Shown here: one piece after another, positions 20,117 to 29,554 of the stretch
How positions within the stretch are numbered: the stretch's first letter is position 1
Layout of the letters: the number at the start of each line of letters is the position of its first letter
DNA from: Pseudomonadota bacterium
GTDB lineage: Bacteria; Pseudomonadota; Alphaproteobacteria; Acetobacterales; Acetobacteraceae
Length of the DNA stretch: 64,000 nt
Assembly (NCBI GenBank): GCA_021845985.1
Contig: JAJZES010000012.1
Location: 62,001-126,000 of the forward strand
Direction: 5' to 3'
Notes under the pieces: model-generated
What the model was told of the DNA's origin: nothing
What the model saw: only the letters and a program-made list of their open reading frames with translations
The model's database searches: none
Program-made: the position numbers and the translations under genes

Positions 20117-21703
20117 ATGCTGCGCATCCTGTTCGTCGATCATGGGTTCCATGAGCGCACCGCCTCAAGCCGCTTCATGCAGGATATTCTGCGCCGGCAT
20201 TTCGACGTTGCCTGCGTGCTGGTCGATCCGGCCGCACCGGACCCGGCAGCGCTGACCGTGGCGCCGGACGTCTTCGCCGTGGTGCTGTGGCAGCTCGACT
20301 ATCTGGCGCCGGTGTTCCTGGCCCAGGGCGTGCGCACCCTGGTCGTGCCGATGTACGACGGTTCGGCCAACCTGCCGGACGAGCATTGGATCGCGGCGCG
20401 CGGTGCCGGCCTGCTGAACTTCTCGCGCGCCCTGCATGAGCGCACGCGCATGCTGGGGCTGTCGTCGCTGCTGGTGAAATATTTCCCCCCGCCGGTGGCC
20501 GAGGCGGCGTTGCCGCGCTTCGACACGCTGCGCGGCTTTTTGTGGCGGCGCCGGCCGCAGGAGGGCATCGACCTGCCCCTGGTGCGCACATTGTTCGGTG
20601 CCCAACTCGCCACGCTGCATGTCCATGACGTGCCCGACGATCCGGCTCTGGCGCTGCGCGACGCCATCGACCCGGCGGACCACCCGTATCCGATCACCAC
20701 CAGCACCTGGTTTGCCGATCGCGCCGCCTATCTGGCGCAGCTTGATGCCTGCAACGTATTCATCGCCCCACGTCCGGCCGAGGGTATCGGCATGGCGATG
20801 CTGGAGGCGATGGCCCGCGGCATGCTGGTGGTGGCCAACGACCTGCCGACGCACTCCGAATATATCTGCAACTGGGTCAATGGCGTGCTGTTCAACACGC
20901 ATGCGCCCGGCCCGGCCGGGTTCGCCGAGGCCGCCGCCATCGCCCGCCGTGGCTGGCGCAGCGCCTGCGACGGTCATGCGGCGTGGCTGGTACAGTCGGA
21001 AACCATTGCCGGCTACCTTGAATCGCTGCGACCGCCGCCGCCGCTGCCGGCGCGCGATCTCGACCGTGTCATGCGTATGATCCCGCGCGCCTTCGCCCGC
21101 GGCGCCACGGCGTATGAGCATGCGGTCACCGGCCTCGTCGAATTGCGGCTGCTCGATGCGGATGTCGGCGCGCCGGATACGCCGCCGGTCCGCGCCTGGC
21201 CGCGCACCGCGCCGCTGCTGATGCCGCACCACGCCGCGGATGCAGAGCTCGGCGCGATCGACTTCGCGCAGGGCGCCGCGCAGCCGTTCCTGCGCCACGG
21301 CTGGAGCTTTCCGGAAGCTGGCTGGACCTGGGTGGAGGGGCTGCGGGCGTCGCTCGCTTTCCGCCTGCCACATCTGCCGGCCGGTGATCTCGGCATCCTG
21401 TGTATTGCCTGGACGGCGCATGCGCAGCACCCGGCGCCGCTGGTCATCGGCGTGCTGGTCAACGGGCATTTCGTCCAGCAACTGCGCCCGGACGATAGCG
21501 CAACCGAGCTGCGGCTGCGGGTGCCGCGCTTCATGCTGCGCGACGACGCCGACAACGAGGTTGGCTTCCTCATGTCGAGCAGTTTCGCCGCGGCGCATGA
21601 CGGCCGCCGCATCTCCTGCGCCTTCTGCCGGCTGCAATTCTTCGACCTCGCCGCGCCGTGTGGCGAACCGGCACCCGCCGGCCTGCTGGAGCTTGTCGCA
21701 TGA
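20117..21703 (+). CDS. Large glycosyltransferase-like protein with C-terminal extension
   Basis: A 528-residue protein starting one base after the previous stop. Residues 1 to about 300 look like a GT-B transferase: an N-terminal ILFVDHGFHERTASSRF, and a donor-side motif FIAPRPAEGIGMAMLEAMARGMLVV with the acidic EGIG and EAMA pair. Beyond about residue 370 comes a beta-rich domain of unknown type (FLRHGWSFPEAGWTWVEG, then DDADNEVGF), which could bind carbohydrate. It sits between another transferase and an FkbM methyltransferase, so it probably extends the same glycan. Confidence 0.65.
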   Translation: MLRILFVDHGFHERTASSRFMQDILRRHFDVACVLVDPAAPDPAALTVAPDVFAVVLWQLDYLAPVFLAQGVRTLVVPMYDGSANLPDEHWIAARGAGLLNFSRALHERTRMLGLSSLLVKYFPPPVAEAALPRFDTLRGFLWRRRPQEGIDLPLVRTLFGAQLATLHVHDVPDDPALALRDAIDPADHPYPITTSTWFADRAAYLAQLDACNVFIAPRPAEGIGMAMLEAMARGMLVVANDLPTHSEYICNWVNGVLFNTHAPGPAGFAEAAAIARRGWRSACDGHAAWLVQSETIAGYLESLRPPPPLPARDLDRVMRMIPRAFARGATAYEHAVTGLVELRLLDADVGAPDTPPVRAWPRTAPLLMPHHAADAELGAIDFAQGAAQPFLRHGWSFPEAGWTWVEGLRASLAFRLPHLPAGDLGILCIAWTAHAQHPAPLVIGVLVNGHFVQQLRPDDSATELRLRVPRFMLRDDADNEVGFLMSSSFAAAHDGRRISCAFCRLQFFDLAAPCGEPAPAGLLELVA

Positions 21704-21713
21704 TCGCCGGAGC

Positions 21714-22562
21714 ATGATGATGGACGCGGACAGCGAGGCGGGCGCCAGTTTCGGCGTCGGTGGGTTTCGCCTGTCGCTGCCAACGGATCACCGGCTGCCG
21801 CAACTGCGCGCGCTTGTGCCGACCTATGATGCGCATTGCGGCTGGATCATTGCCGCCATCGCCGCCGCCGATCCGGCCGGGACCTTCATCGACATCGGCG
21901 CCAATATCGGCGACACTGCGGCGATGCTGCGCCAGCACGCGGCCAACCCGATCGTCTGCGTCGAGGGCAACGCAGCATTCTGCGGCCATCTGCGCCGCAA
22001 CCTCGCGCAGTTGCCCGGCCGGGTGGAGATGATCGCGGCGTTCGTCGCCGTGCCGGAAATCGCCGCGTTTGGTCTCGGCTACCGGCCCGACAGCGGCTCC
22101 GGCGTGTTTGAGCACGGTGCGGAGCCGGCCGCGGCGGCGATGATCGGGCTCGCCGATCTGGTGGCGCGCGGTCCGGTCGCCCTGCTCAAGACCGACACCG
22201 ACGGTCTCGACGCTTTCATCCTGCGCGACGCGCTCGACCATGCGCTGACGGATGCGGTGCTGTTCTTTGAATGCGACGAGGCGCACACCATCGCGCCGGC
22301 CGGTTCCGTCGCCTGGAACAGCAATTTCGCCACGTTGCGCGCGCGCGGCTATGCGCTGATCGTCTATGACAATCACGGCCTGCCGATGCTGTTCGCCGCG
22401 CCAGACCGGTTCGATGCAGTGGAGGACCTGCGGTTTTACCTGCGCCGGCAATACGCCGCCGCGGCGGTGCGCATCCACTATCTCGACATCTGGGCCTTCC
22501 CGCCCTCCCGCCGCGCCGTCTTCGAGCGGCTGCGCGCCGATCGCGACGCGCTGTTCTTCTGA
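21714..22562 (+). CDS. FkbM family methyltransferase
   Basis: A 282-residue SAM-dependent methyltransferase of the FkbM type, commonly O-methylating sugars in surface polysaccharides. The SAM site is FIDIGANIGDTAAML (about residues 60-74), followed by VCVEGN at the second strand and LLKTDTDGLDAFIL, which matches the family's IDTEGxE region loosely. Three ATGs stand in a row (21714, 21717, 21720); the first is annotated. It closes the epimerase-glycosyltransferase operon and runs into the convergent rlmE 13 bases later. Confidence 0.82.
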   Translation: MMMDADSEAGASFGVGGFRLSLPTDHRLPQLRALVPTYDAHCGWIIAAIAAADPAGTFIDIGANIGDTAAMLRQHAANPIVCVEGNAAFCGHLRRNLAQLPGRVEMIAAFVAVPEIAAFGLGYRPDSGSGVFEHGAEPAAAAMIGLADLVARGPVALLKTDTDGLDAFILRDALDHALTDAVLFFECDEAHTIAPAGSVAWNSNFATLRARGYALIVYDNHGLPMLFAAPDRFDAVEDLRFYLRRQYAAAAVRIHYLDIWAFPPSRRAVFERLRADRDALFF

Positions 22563-22575
22563 CCGGTGGGTGGCG

Positions 22576-23244
22576 TTAGGTGCGAAACCCGGTCGCCACC
22601 ACGTACAGCTCGCTCGATTGCTTGCGGCTGGCCGGGGGTTTGGCGTGGCGGACGGCGGCGAAGCGTCGCTTCATCGTCGCCAGCATGGCGTGCTCGGTGC
22701 CACCCTGAAAAACTTTGGCAACGAAGGCGCCGCCCGGTGCCAGCACGGTCACGGCGAAGTCAAGCGCCCGCTCCGCCAACGCGACAATTCGGATATGGTC
22801 AGTCGCGCCGTGTCCGGTGGTGTTGGGCGCCATGTCGGACAGCACCACGTCGGGCTTGCCGCCCAGCCGCTCCAGCAACAGGCCGGGCATCGCCGGATCG
22901 GCGAAGTCGCCGAGCAGGAAGCTTGCGCCCGAGACCGGATCGACCGGCAGCAGATCGACGCCGACCACCGATACCGCGCCGCGCTGCGCCGCCACCTGGC
23001 TCCAGCCGCCGGGCGCCGCGCCGAGATCGAGCACCCGGCTGCCGGGGCGCAGCAAGTGAAACCGGTCATCCAGCTCGATCAGCTTGAACGCCGCCCGCGA
23101 CCGCCAGCCCTGCGCCCGCGCCGCCGCGACATAGGGGTCATTGAGCTGCCGCTCCAGCCAGCGCTGGCTGGCCGGGCTGCGTCCCTGCGCGGTGCGCAGG
23201 CGGACGCCGAGCGCCCGTGGTCCGGCCGGCGGCTGTTTGGCCAT
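22576..23244 (-). CDS. rlmE: 23S rRNA (uridine-2552 2'-O) methyltransferase
   Basis: RlmE (FtsJ/RrmJ) methylates U2552 in the ribosomal A loop during large-subunit assembly. The 222-residue protein holds the K-D-K-E catalytic set at Lys54 (RAAFKL), Asp136 (LSDMAPN), Lys176 (AKVFQGG) and Glu211 (SSELYVVA), and the SAM motif LDLGAAPGGW (71-80). Its ATG overlaps the stop of the ppx/gppA gene. This order is usual in alphaproteobacteria. Confidence 0.95.
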   Translation of the reverse strand: MAKQPPAGPRALGVRLRTAQGRSPASQRWLERQLNDPYVAAARAQGWRSRAAFKLIELDDRFHLLRPGSRVLDLGAAPGGWSQVAAQRGAVSVVGVDLLPVDPVSGASFLLGDFADPAMPGLLLERLGGKPDVVLSDMAPNTTGHGATDHIRIVALAERALDFAVTVLAPGGAFVAKVFQGGTEHAMLATMKRRFAAVRHAKPPASRKQSSELYVVATGFRT

Positions 23245-24299
23245 CAGGCGTGCAGCGCCATCGGCGCCGGTCGCATCCGGCGCATGTCCCGGCCGCGCTC
23301 GGCGCGCATCAGTCGCAGCAGCATGCCCTCACGCAGTCCGCGATCGGCCACCACCACCTCGGGCGCCGGCCACATGCGATGGATCGCGGCGTAAATGGCG
23401 CAGCCGGGCAGCACGAACTCGGCACGCTCGGGTCCGACGCAGGGGTGCCGCGCCAGCCCCTCCCGCCCCATGGCCCGCAATTGCCCAACCGCCGAGGCCG
23501 CCGCCTCGCGCGTCAGCACCGTGCCATCGACCGCCTGCCGCGAATATCGCGGCAGATCGAGCGCCAGCCCGGCGAGCGTCGTCACGGTGCCCGAGGTGCC
23601 GAGAAGATGCACCCCGCCCTGGCGAATTTCCTGGGCGATCCGATGCACTTGCTCAAACGGGCGGATGCGTTCGCTGACATCGATCAGCATCGCGTTGAAT
23701 GCCCCGGCATCACAGGGGGCGCCGGCGAAGCGCTCGGCGAGCGTCACCACCCCGACCGCCAGCGAGATGTAACCGATCAACTCCGGTGGATGCGACGGGC
23801 ATTGCCCGGTGCGAACCCAGGCAAGCTCCGTCGAGCCGCCGCCAATGTCGAACAGCAGCGCCCGCCGCCCGCCGAGGCGAAACAGCGGGGCGCAGGATTC
23901 GAGCGCCAGTTCGGCTTCCTCGCGGGTCGAGATCACGTCGATCGCCAACCCCGTCTCCCGCCGTACGCGGGCCAGAAACTCCTGGCCGTTGGCGGCGCGG
24001 CGGCAGGCTTCGGTGGCGATCGCCCGCAGTGCCAGCACCGGCCGGCGCGCCAACCGTGCCGCGCACCCGTGCAGCGCCGCGATCGCCCGGTCCATCGCGC
24101 CCTGGCTGAGCCGCCCGGTGTCGTGCAGCCCCTCGCCGAGCCGCACCATGCGGCTGAAACTATCGAGTACGCGAAAACCCTCGCCCGCCGGCGCGCCCAC
24201 CAGCAGCCGGCAGTTATTGGTGCCGAGATCGAGCGCGGCATAGGCCGGCGGGCCGGACCTTGCCCTCTCCTCGGGTGGATGAAGATAACTTTCGGCCAT
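23244..24299 (-). CDS. Ppx/GppA family phosphatase
   Basis: A 351-residue exopolyphosphatase/guanosine pentaphosphatase family member of the ASKHA fold. The first phosphate loop ALDLGTNNCRLLV (about residues 22-34), the second FDIGGGSTELAWV, and LLGTSGTVTTLAG are clear. It lacks the long C-terminal domains of E. coli Ppx, so it is the short form usual in alphaproteobacteria. The ATG at 24299 is used, although an AAGGAGG lies 14 bases upstream, rather far; an in-frame ATG at 24329 would precede that site. Confidence 0.88.
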   Translation of the reverse strand: MAESYLHPPEERARSGPPAYAALDLGTNNCRLLVGAPAGEGFRVLDSFSRMVRLGEGLHDTGRLSQGAMDRAIAALHGCAARLARRPVLALRAIATEACRRAANGQEFLARVRRETGLAIDVISTREEAELALESCAPLFRLGGRRALLFDIGGGSTELAWVRTGQCPSHPPELIGYISLAVGVVTLAERFAGAPCDAGAFNAMLIDVSERIRPFEQVHRIAQEIRQGGVHLLGTSGTVTTLAGLALDLPRYSRQAVDGTVLTREAAASAVGQLRAMGREGLARHPCVGPERAEFVLPGCAIYAAIHRMWPAPEVVVADRGLREGMLLRLMRAERGRDMRRMRPAPMALHA

Positions 24300-24450
24300 C
24301 AGCGGAATTCCCGCCTCCTTACATGGTATCATCCCTGCCGCCTGCGGAGGGGGCAAGGCCTCATTTCCGCATCATGTCTCACCCGGCGGCCTTGCACCGT
24401 CGCCGCCGGGCATCAGCTTTGCTCGGGTGTCAAGCCGGGAGGACGTGATC

Positions 24451-25041
24451 ATGCCCAACTTCGGACGTGGCGTGCTGGTCGCGTTGCTACTGTTGATCGG
24501 CGCCGGGCGGGCCTGCGCGCAGGAGGTGTTCGCCATCGACCAGCGCTTCGGCGAGATCGATTTTCGCGTCAGCCATCTCGGCCTGTTCGATACCACCGGC
24601 CATTTCGCCCGCTTCCATGGCGATCTGACGATCGACGCGACGGCGCCGGAGAAATCCGGCATCGCGGTGGAAATCGACGCCGGGTCGGTGGAGATGCCAT
24701 GGGCAAACGAGGTCGATCTCTTGCGCTCACCGCCCTATTTCGACGTGGTAGCGCACCCGGCGGCCCGCTTTGCCAGCACGCGCATCGCCGCTGACGGGCC
24801 GAACCGCTTCCTGGTCGCCGGCTCGCTCGACCTGCGCGGCGTGACACAGCCGATGATGCTGCATGCGGTGTTGACCGGGCGGCACCACGACGCGCAGGGC
24901 GATGTGGCCGATTTCATCGTCACCGGCGCCATCCGCCGCTCGGCCTTCGGCATGACCACCGACCAGAGTTTCATCTCCGATCGGGTCGAACTGATCATCC
25001 ATGCAAGGGTGATTCTGACGGCGGCGGCGCATGCCCAATAG
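24451..25041 (+). CDS. YceI family periplasmic protein
   Basis: YceI-like proteins form a lipocalin-type barrel that holds a long isoprenoid such as ubiquinone-like molecules. This 196-residue protein has a signal peptide (about residues 1-22, ending ACAQ). The family pattern follows: FRVSHLGLFDTTGHF, VDLLRSPPYFDVVAHPAARF and LTLRGVT-like LDLRGVTQPM. The ATG at 24451 follows GGGAGGA. Its stop overlaps the cytochrome b561 gene by 11 bases; yceI and b561 genes are frequent partners. Confidence 0.88.
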   Translation: MPNFGRGVLVALLLLIGAGRACAQEVFAIDQRFGEIDFRVSHLGLFDTTGHFARFHGDLTIDATAPEKSGIAVEIDAGSVEMPWANEVDLLRSPPYFDVVAHPAARFASTRIAADGPNRFLVAGSLDLRGVTQPMMLHAVLTGRHHDAQGDVADFIVTGAIRRSAFGMTTDQSFISDRVELIIHARVILTAAAHAQ

Positions 25042-25579
25042 GGTGGCGGCGGTCTGGTCGCGGGCGCAGCGGCGGCTGCATTGGTGGGTGGCGGCGTTGA
25101 TTCTGCTCGGCTTTGCCATCGCCTGGCCGATGGTGGCGCTGCCGCTGACCGAGTTGCTGCTCAAGTTCCTGCTATATCAGGCGCACAAGACGATCGGGCT
25201 GCTGGTGCTGGCGTTGATGCTGTGGCGGCTGCTGCTGCGGGCGCGGCGCGGCCGGCCGCCGCCGCTGCCAGGACTGCCGGGCTGGCAGCTCCGTGCCGCC
25301 GCCGCCGGGCATGCGGCGCTGTACGGGCTGGCGCTGGCGGTGCCGGTGCTTGGCTATTTCGTTGCCGCGACGGCGCCGGCGCAGGTGCCGACGCTGTTCC
25401 TGCTGGTGGTCAACGTACCGCACATTGTCGGCCCGGACCCGGCGGCATTCGCGGCGTTGCGACTGGTGCATCGCGCCGCAGCGATCCTGCTGGTGGTGCT
25501 GGCGGCGGGGCATGCGGCAATGGCGCTGCGCCACCATTTGCACGGGCGCGGGGAGTTGCGCGCCATGTGGCGCGGCTGA
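25031..25579 (+). CDS. Cytochrome b561 family protein
   Basis: A 182-residue, four-helix inner-membrane di-heme cytochrome b561. Conserved histidines stand in RLHWW (His17), AHKTIG (about His52), GHAALYG, VHRAAAI and the GHAAMALRHH end. Such proteins pass electrons between quinol and a periplasmic partner. The gene overlaps the yceI-like gene, which supports a shared quinone-related role. Confidence 0.87.
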   Translation: MPNRVAAVWSRAQRRLHWWVAALILLGFAIAWPMVALPLTELLLKFLLYQAHKTIGLLVLALMLWRLLLRARRGRPPPLPGLPGWQLRAAAAGHAALYGLALAVPVLGYFVAATAPAQVPTLFLLVVNVPHIVGPDPAAFAALRLVHRAAAILLVVLAAGHAAMALRHHLHGRGELRAMWRG

Positions 25580-25625
25580 GAGGGTTTGCCTCCCACCGCT
25601 GCCCGTGCTACCTCGGCGCCGCCGT

Positions 25626-25699
25626 TGGGGGATAGTTTAGCGGTAGAACTCCCGGCTCTGACCCGGGCAGCCTTGGTTCGAATCCAGGTCCCCCAGCCA
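25626..25699 (+). tRNA. tRNA-Gln (anticodon CTG)
   Basis: The cloverleaf folds fully. The acceptor tggggga pairs with tccccca, the anticodon stem cccgg/ccggg encloses loop ctctgac, and the T arm is cttgg/ccagg around ttcgaat. CCA is encoded (25697-25699). The following 25700-25986 (287 bases) contains no gene I can support; it is the leader region of pqiA. Confidence 0.95.
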
Positions 25700-25986
25700 A
25701 CTTAACTGTTTGAATGAGTTTCCCGCCGAATCCGGTATGGCGGCCGTCGATAACCCTGGTTCATTTGGCCGCGGATTTCAGGCCACTGTACGCCGATGTG
25801 CCCGACGGCCGCGGTGCCGCTGGCGTCTGCGATCGACGGTGGGACCGGGCGCAGATCGGCTATCTGCGGGGGCAGTGTTGCCCCGGCCTGATGCGCCGAT
25901 GACCGCGTCGGCCGAATCCCTTGTTTCCCTGCGTCGCCGGCTGCGGCACAACGGCGGCGCACCAAACACCGGCAAGACCCGTCCGC

Positions 25987-27270
25987 ATGTCCTCCGACGC
26001 CCCTGCCATCGCCGATACCGCTCCCCCGGCCGGGCGGCTGCGTGAATGTGCGGATTGCGGGCTGATCCAGCATCTTCCGCCGCTGCCGCGCGGCTCCGTC
26101 GCCCGCTGCCCGCGCTGCAATGCCGTGCTGCGCCGCCGCCGCGTCGATCCGGCCGGGCGTGCCCTGGCGCTCGCGCTCACCGGCATCCTTCTGTTCGCCA
26201 TCGCGCTCGCGGAACCGTTCATCGACATCCATGTGCGTGGCATTGCCCGGTTCACCACATTGCTGAGCGGCCCCATCGCGCTTGAACAAGTCGGCTTCTG
26301 GCCGCTCGCGCTGGCGGTTCTGGCCACCACCATCGCGGTGCCGCTGGCGCGCCTGCTGGCGCTCGCCTATGTCCTGCTCGGGCAGCAACAGGCGCGTCCG
26401 CCGCGGCATCTCTATGCCGTGTTCCGCTGGGTCGAGCGGCTCAATCCTTGGTCGATGGCCGAGGTATTTCTGCTCGGTGTGTTCGTCGCCTATACCCGCC
26501 TCGTCGATATCGCTGAGGTCGAGGTCGGTGCCGCGGTCTATGCGCTGGGCGCCCTCGCCCTCGCCACCGCCGCCGCCGACAGCGTGCTCGACCCCGAAGC
26601 CGTCTGGCAGGGGCTGGAGAGCCGCGGTATTCCGCCGCGGCGACCCGATGGGGATCATGGCCACGGCATTCACGATCAGATCGGGCCGCTCGCCGGCTGC
26701 GACGGGTGCGGCCTCGTTTCCCGCACTGTCCGCTTCTGCCCGCGCTGCGGCGGCCGCCGCCGGCTGCGCAAGGCCGACAGCCTTGCCCGCACCTGGGCGC
26801 TGATGCTGGCCGCCGCGGTGCTTTACGTTCCGGCCAATCTGTTGCCGGTGATGCAGGTGGTCAATTTCGGCCACGGCGAGGCCGACACCATTCTCAGCGG
26901 GGTCAACGCGCTGATCCAGGCCGATATGTGGCCGCTCGCGGCGCTCGTCTTCTTCGCCAGCATCACGGTGCCGATGCTCAAGCTCAGCGGCCTCACCTGG
27001 CTGCTGGTCAGCATCCAGTTCGGCGCGCGAACACGGGTGCGAGAGCGGACGCGGCTGTTTCGGATTGTCGATGCCGTCGGGAAATGGTCGATGATCGACG
27101 TGTTCATGATCTCGATCCTGACCGCGTTGGTGCGCGTCGGCCTCCTTGCCTCGGTCAATCCGGGGCCGGGGGCCATCGCCTTTTGCGGTGTCGTGATCCT
27201 CACAATTCTCGCCGCCGGCAGCTTCGACCCGCGGCTGATCTGGGATGCCGCCGGGCGCAATGAGGCATGA
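25987..27270 (+). CDS. pqiA: Intermembrane lipid transport subunit PqiA-like
   Basis: PqiA is the integral inner-membrane partner of the MCE protein PqiB in moving lipids between the envelope membranes. The 427-residue protein has two repeated halves. Each starts with a four-cysteine zinc ribbon (Cys21/24/41/44, and CDGC...CPRC near residues 237-260) followed by four membrane helices. The halves share the lines NPWSMAEVFLLGVFVA and KWSMIDVFMISILTA. The ATG at 25987 is the first that keeps the ribbon intact. It overlaps pqiB by 4 bases. Confidence 0.92.
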   Translation: MSSDAPAIADTAPPAGRLRECADCGLIQHLPPLPRGSVARCPRCNAVLRRRRVDPAGRALALALTGILLFAIALAEPFIDIHVRGIARFTTLLSGPIALEQVGFWPLALAVLATTIAVPLARLLALAYVLLGQQQARPPRHLYAVFRWVERLNPWSMAEVFLLGVFVAYTRLVDIAEVEVGAAVYALGALALATAAADSVLDPEAVWQGLESRGIPPRRPDGDHGHGIHDQIGPLAGCDGCGLVSRTVRFCPRCGGRRRLRKADSLARTWALMLAAAVLYVPANLLPVMQVVNFGHGEADTILSGVNALIQADMWPLAALVFFASITVPMLKLSGLTWLLVSIQFGARTRVRERTRLFRIVDAVGKWSMIDVFMISILTALVRVGLLASVNPGPGAIAFCGVVILTILAAGSFDPRLIWDAAGRNEA

Positions 27271-28991
27271 GCGATCCCGCCCCGCCGCTGCCCGCGCCTT
27301 CTGCGGCGCCGTTGCCCGAGGCACGGGTGCAGCCGCAGCGCCCGTTCCATGTCATCTGGCTGATCCCCGTCGTCGCCGCGCTGATCGCCGCGTTCCTGGC
27401 CTATCGGGCGATCAGCCAGCAGGGCGAGACGATCCGCCTCAGCTTCAACACCGCTGACGGGTTGACCGCGGGGCAGACGCATATCCGCCACAAGGCGGTG
27501 GATCTCGGCACGGTGCGGCGCATCACCCTGTCCTACGACATGCGCCGCGTCGTCGTGCAGGCCGACATGCGCCGCGAGGCCGATCGCTATTTGACCAACA
27601 AGGCGCGGTTCTGGGTGGTGCGCCCGCGACTGACCGCGGGCAATATATCGGGCCTCGATACGCTGGTATCCGGCTCGTACATCGAAATGGATCCCGGCCC
27701 CGGCGGTGGCGTGCCAACCACCGAGTTCACCGGGCTGGAGGAGCCGCCGGCGGTGCGTTCGGATGAGCCGGGGACATCGTTCGTGCTGCGGGCGGATCGC
27801 ATCGGCTCGTTGTCCAGTGGCTCGCCGGTTTTTTATCGGGATATCGCCGCTGGCGAGGTTCTCGGCTATGAAGTGCATCCGGCCGAGCGGGCGCAGGACA
27901 GTTTCATCCTGGTGCATGTCTTCATCCGTGCCCCATACGACAAATTCGTCCATCAGCAGACCTATTTCTGGAATGCCTCCGGCGTTTCCGTGCAACTGGG
28001 CGCCGAGGGGGTTCGGCTGCAGTTGCAGAGCATGCAGGCACTGCTGTCGGGCGGCATCGCCTTCGATACGCCCACCGACGGGCAGTCCGGCCCGTCCAGC
28101 CCGGTCAACAGCACGTTTGCCCTGTATCACGATCAGGAATCGGCGACCTCCGCGCGGTTTCAGGAGCGGACACCGTTCCTGGTCTATTTCAGGGGGTCGG
28201 TCCGCGGGCTCGCGGCAGGCTCGCCGGTTGAGCTGTTCGGCATCCCGATCGGCTCGGTCACCGCGATCCAGTTGCAATTCGACCCGACCGGCCGCGACAC
28301 CCGCGTCGCCGTGCGGCTGGAGGTGGAGCCGCAGCGGATCCTGGGCGCCGGACTGGTGCCCGACCAGCAGCCGCTGGCGGTCGCCCGCGGGCTGGTGGCG
28401 CATGGCCTGCGGGTGCAATTGCGCTCGGCCAATTACCTGACCGGGCAGCTTCTCGTCGCGCTGGACTTCTTCCCCGACCAGAAGCCTGCCGAGGTGAAGG
28501 AGGAAAATGGTGTCATCGTGCTGCCGACTCTGCCCGGCGGGCTGGAGGGCATCACCAGCAGCCTCGGACAGATTTTGCAGAAAATCGAGGCGTTGCCTCT
28601 CGATGACATTGCGCGGCATCTGAATGCGACACTGGCCGGTGTCGATTCCGTCACCAATGGGCCGGAGCTGAAGCAAAGCCTGCGCACGCTGACGGCGACG
28701 CTGGCGGCGGTGCAGGAAGTGGTCAAACAGGCCGGCGCGGGGGCGGGACCGGCGCTGCAGCGACTGCCGCAGATTGCGCAGGATTTGCAAACGGCGGTGG
28801 ACCGCGCCGGCAAGCTGGTCGGTTCGGCGGACGCCGGCTACGGCAGCAACTCGCAGTTCCGCCGCGACCTGGAGCGCCTGATGGACCAGTTTTCCGACAC
28901 CGCGCGCTCCGTCCGGCTGCTGACGGATTACCTCGACCAGCACCCGGAGGCGCTGTTGCGCGGCCGTACCGGGCAGGCGGGATCGCCATGA
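27267..28991 (+). CDS. pqiB: MCE-domain protein PqiB-like
   Basis: A 574-residue protein with a cytoplasmic Pro-rich start, one membrane helix (about residues 29-48) and three MCE/MlaD domains. Domain starts are visible near residues 54 (ETIRLSFNTADGLTAGQT), 170 (FVLRADRIGSLSSGSPVFYRD) and 295 (YFRGSVRGLAAGSPVELFGI). A long helical C-terminus follows. In E. coli PqiB hexamers stack into a tube bridging the periplasm. It overlaps both pqiA and pqiC by 4 bases. Confidence 0.93.
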   Translation: MSDPAPPLPAPSAAPLPEARVQPQRPFHVIWLIPVVAALIAAFLAYRAISQQGETIRLSFNTADGLTAGQTHIRHKAVDLGTVRRITLSYDMRRVVVQADMRREADRYLTNKARFWVVRPRLTAGNISGLDTLVSGSYIEMDPGPGGGVPTTEFTGLEEPPAVRSDEPGTSFVLRADRIGSLSSGSPVFYRDIAAGEVLGYEVHPAERAQDSFILVHVFIRAPYDKFVHQQTYFWNASGVSVQLGAEGVRLQLQSMQALLSGGIAFDTPTDGQSGPSSPVNSTFALYHDQESATSARFQERTPFLVYFRGSVRGLAAGSPVELFGIPIGSVTAIQLQFDPTGRDTRVAVRLEVEPQRILGAGLVPDQQPLAVARGLVAHGLRVQLRSANYLTGQLLVALDFFPDQKPAEVKEENGVIVLPTLPGGLEGITSSLGQILQKIEALPLDDIARHLNATLAGVDSVTNGPELKQSLRTLTATLAAVQEVVKQAGAGAGPALQRLPQIAQDLQTAVDRAGKLVGSADAGYGSNSQFRRDLERLMDQFSDTARSVRLLTDYLDQHPEALLRGRTGQAGSP

Positions 28992-29554
28992 GGCGGCGCG
29001 GCGCGTTGCTGCTGCTGCTGGCCCTGCCCGCAGGCTGCGTCTCGCCGACGCCCGAACTGTACACGCTGGCCGCCTTGCCGGGGGCGGGCGTGCGCATCGC
29101 CGCGCCCAGCGTGGAACTGCGACGGATCGGGCTGGCCGGCTATCTCGACCGGCCGGAAATCGTCCGCTCAGAGGCCGATTACCGGGTGCAGGTGGCGACC
29201 AATCAACGCTGGGGCGAACCGCTGAGCGGTATGCTGGACCGGGTGTTTACCGAAGATCTGGTGGAGCGCTTGGCGGGAACGGCGGTGTTCACCGAATCGG
29301 GGGCGATTTCGACGGCGCCGGATCTGGTGCTGGAGGTCGATGTGCAGCGGTTCGACGCCGATGCCTCGGGGGCCGTGGTGCTGCTGGCGCAAGTCGCGGT
29401 GCGCCGGGCCGATGTGCGCGCGCCGGCGCACGCGCAAACGCTGCGGCTGACCGCGACCGCCGCCACGGCCTCGACGCGCGACCATGTCGCGGCAATGAGT
29501 GCGGCGCTGGCGCAGTTGGCGGATCGGGTGGTGGAGATGCTGGCCCGTGCCTGA
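28988..29554 (+). CDS. pqiC: Outer-membrane lipoprotein PqiC-like
   Basis: PqiC is the lipoprotein that caps the PqiB tube at the outer membrane. The 188-residue product has a lipoprotein signal with lipobox LPAGC (Cys17) and the ABC-transport auxiliary fold (TPELYTLAALPG, RIGLAGYLDRPEIV, WGEPLSGMLDRVFTEDL). The pqiABC order is complete. Its last codons overlap the start of the hisN-like gene. Confidence 0.9.
   Translation: MRRRGALLLLLALPAGCVSPTPELYTLAALPGAGVRIAAPSVELRRIGLAGYLDRPEIVRSEADYRVQVATNQRWGEPLSGMLDRVFTEDLVERLAGTAVFTESGAISTAPDLVLEVDVQRFDADASGAVVLLAQVAVRRADVRAPAHAQTLRLTATAATASTRDHVAAMSAALAQLADRVVEMLARA

Noticed and set aside
25700-25986. Possible short genes or gene relics between tRNA-Gln and pqiA
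   Set aside because: Several short frames exist on both strands, one starting at 25714, but none has a ribosome site or recognisable sequence. I treat the stretch as leader DNA.
26823-28943. A 706-codon minus-strand frame opposite pqiA and pqiB
   Set aside because: It is a mirror frame of GC-rich codons; the plus-strand genes show complete pqi domain structure and overlaps.
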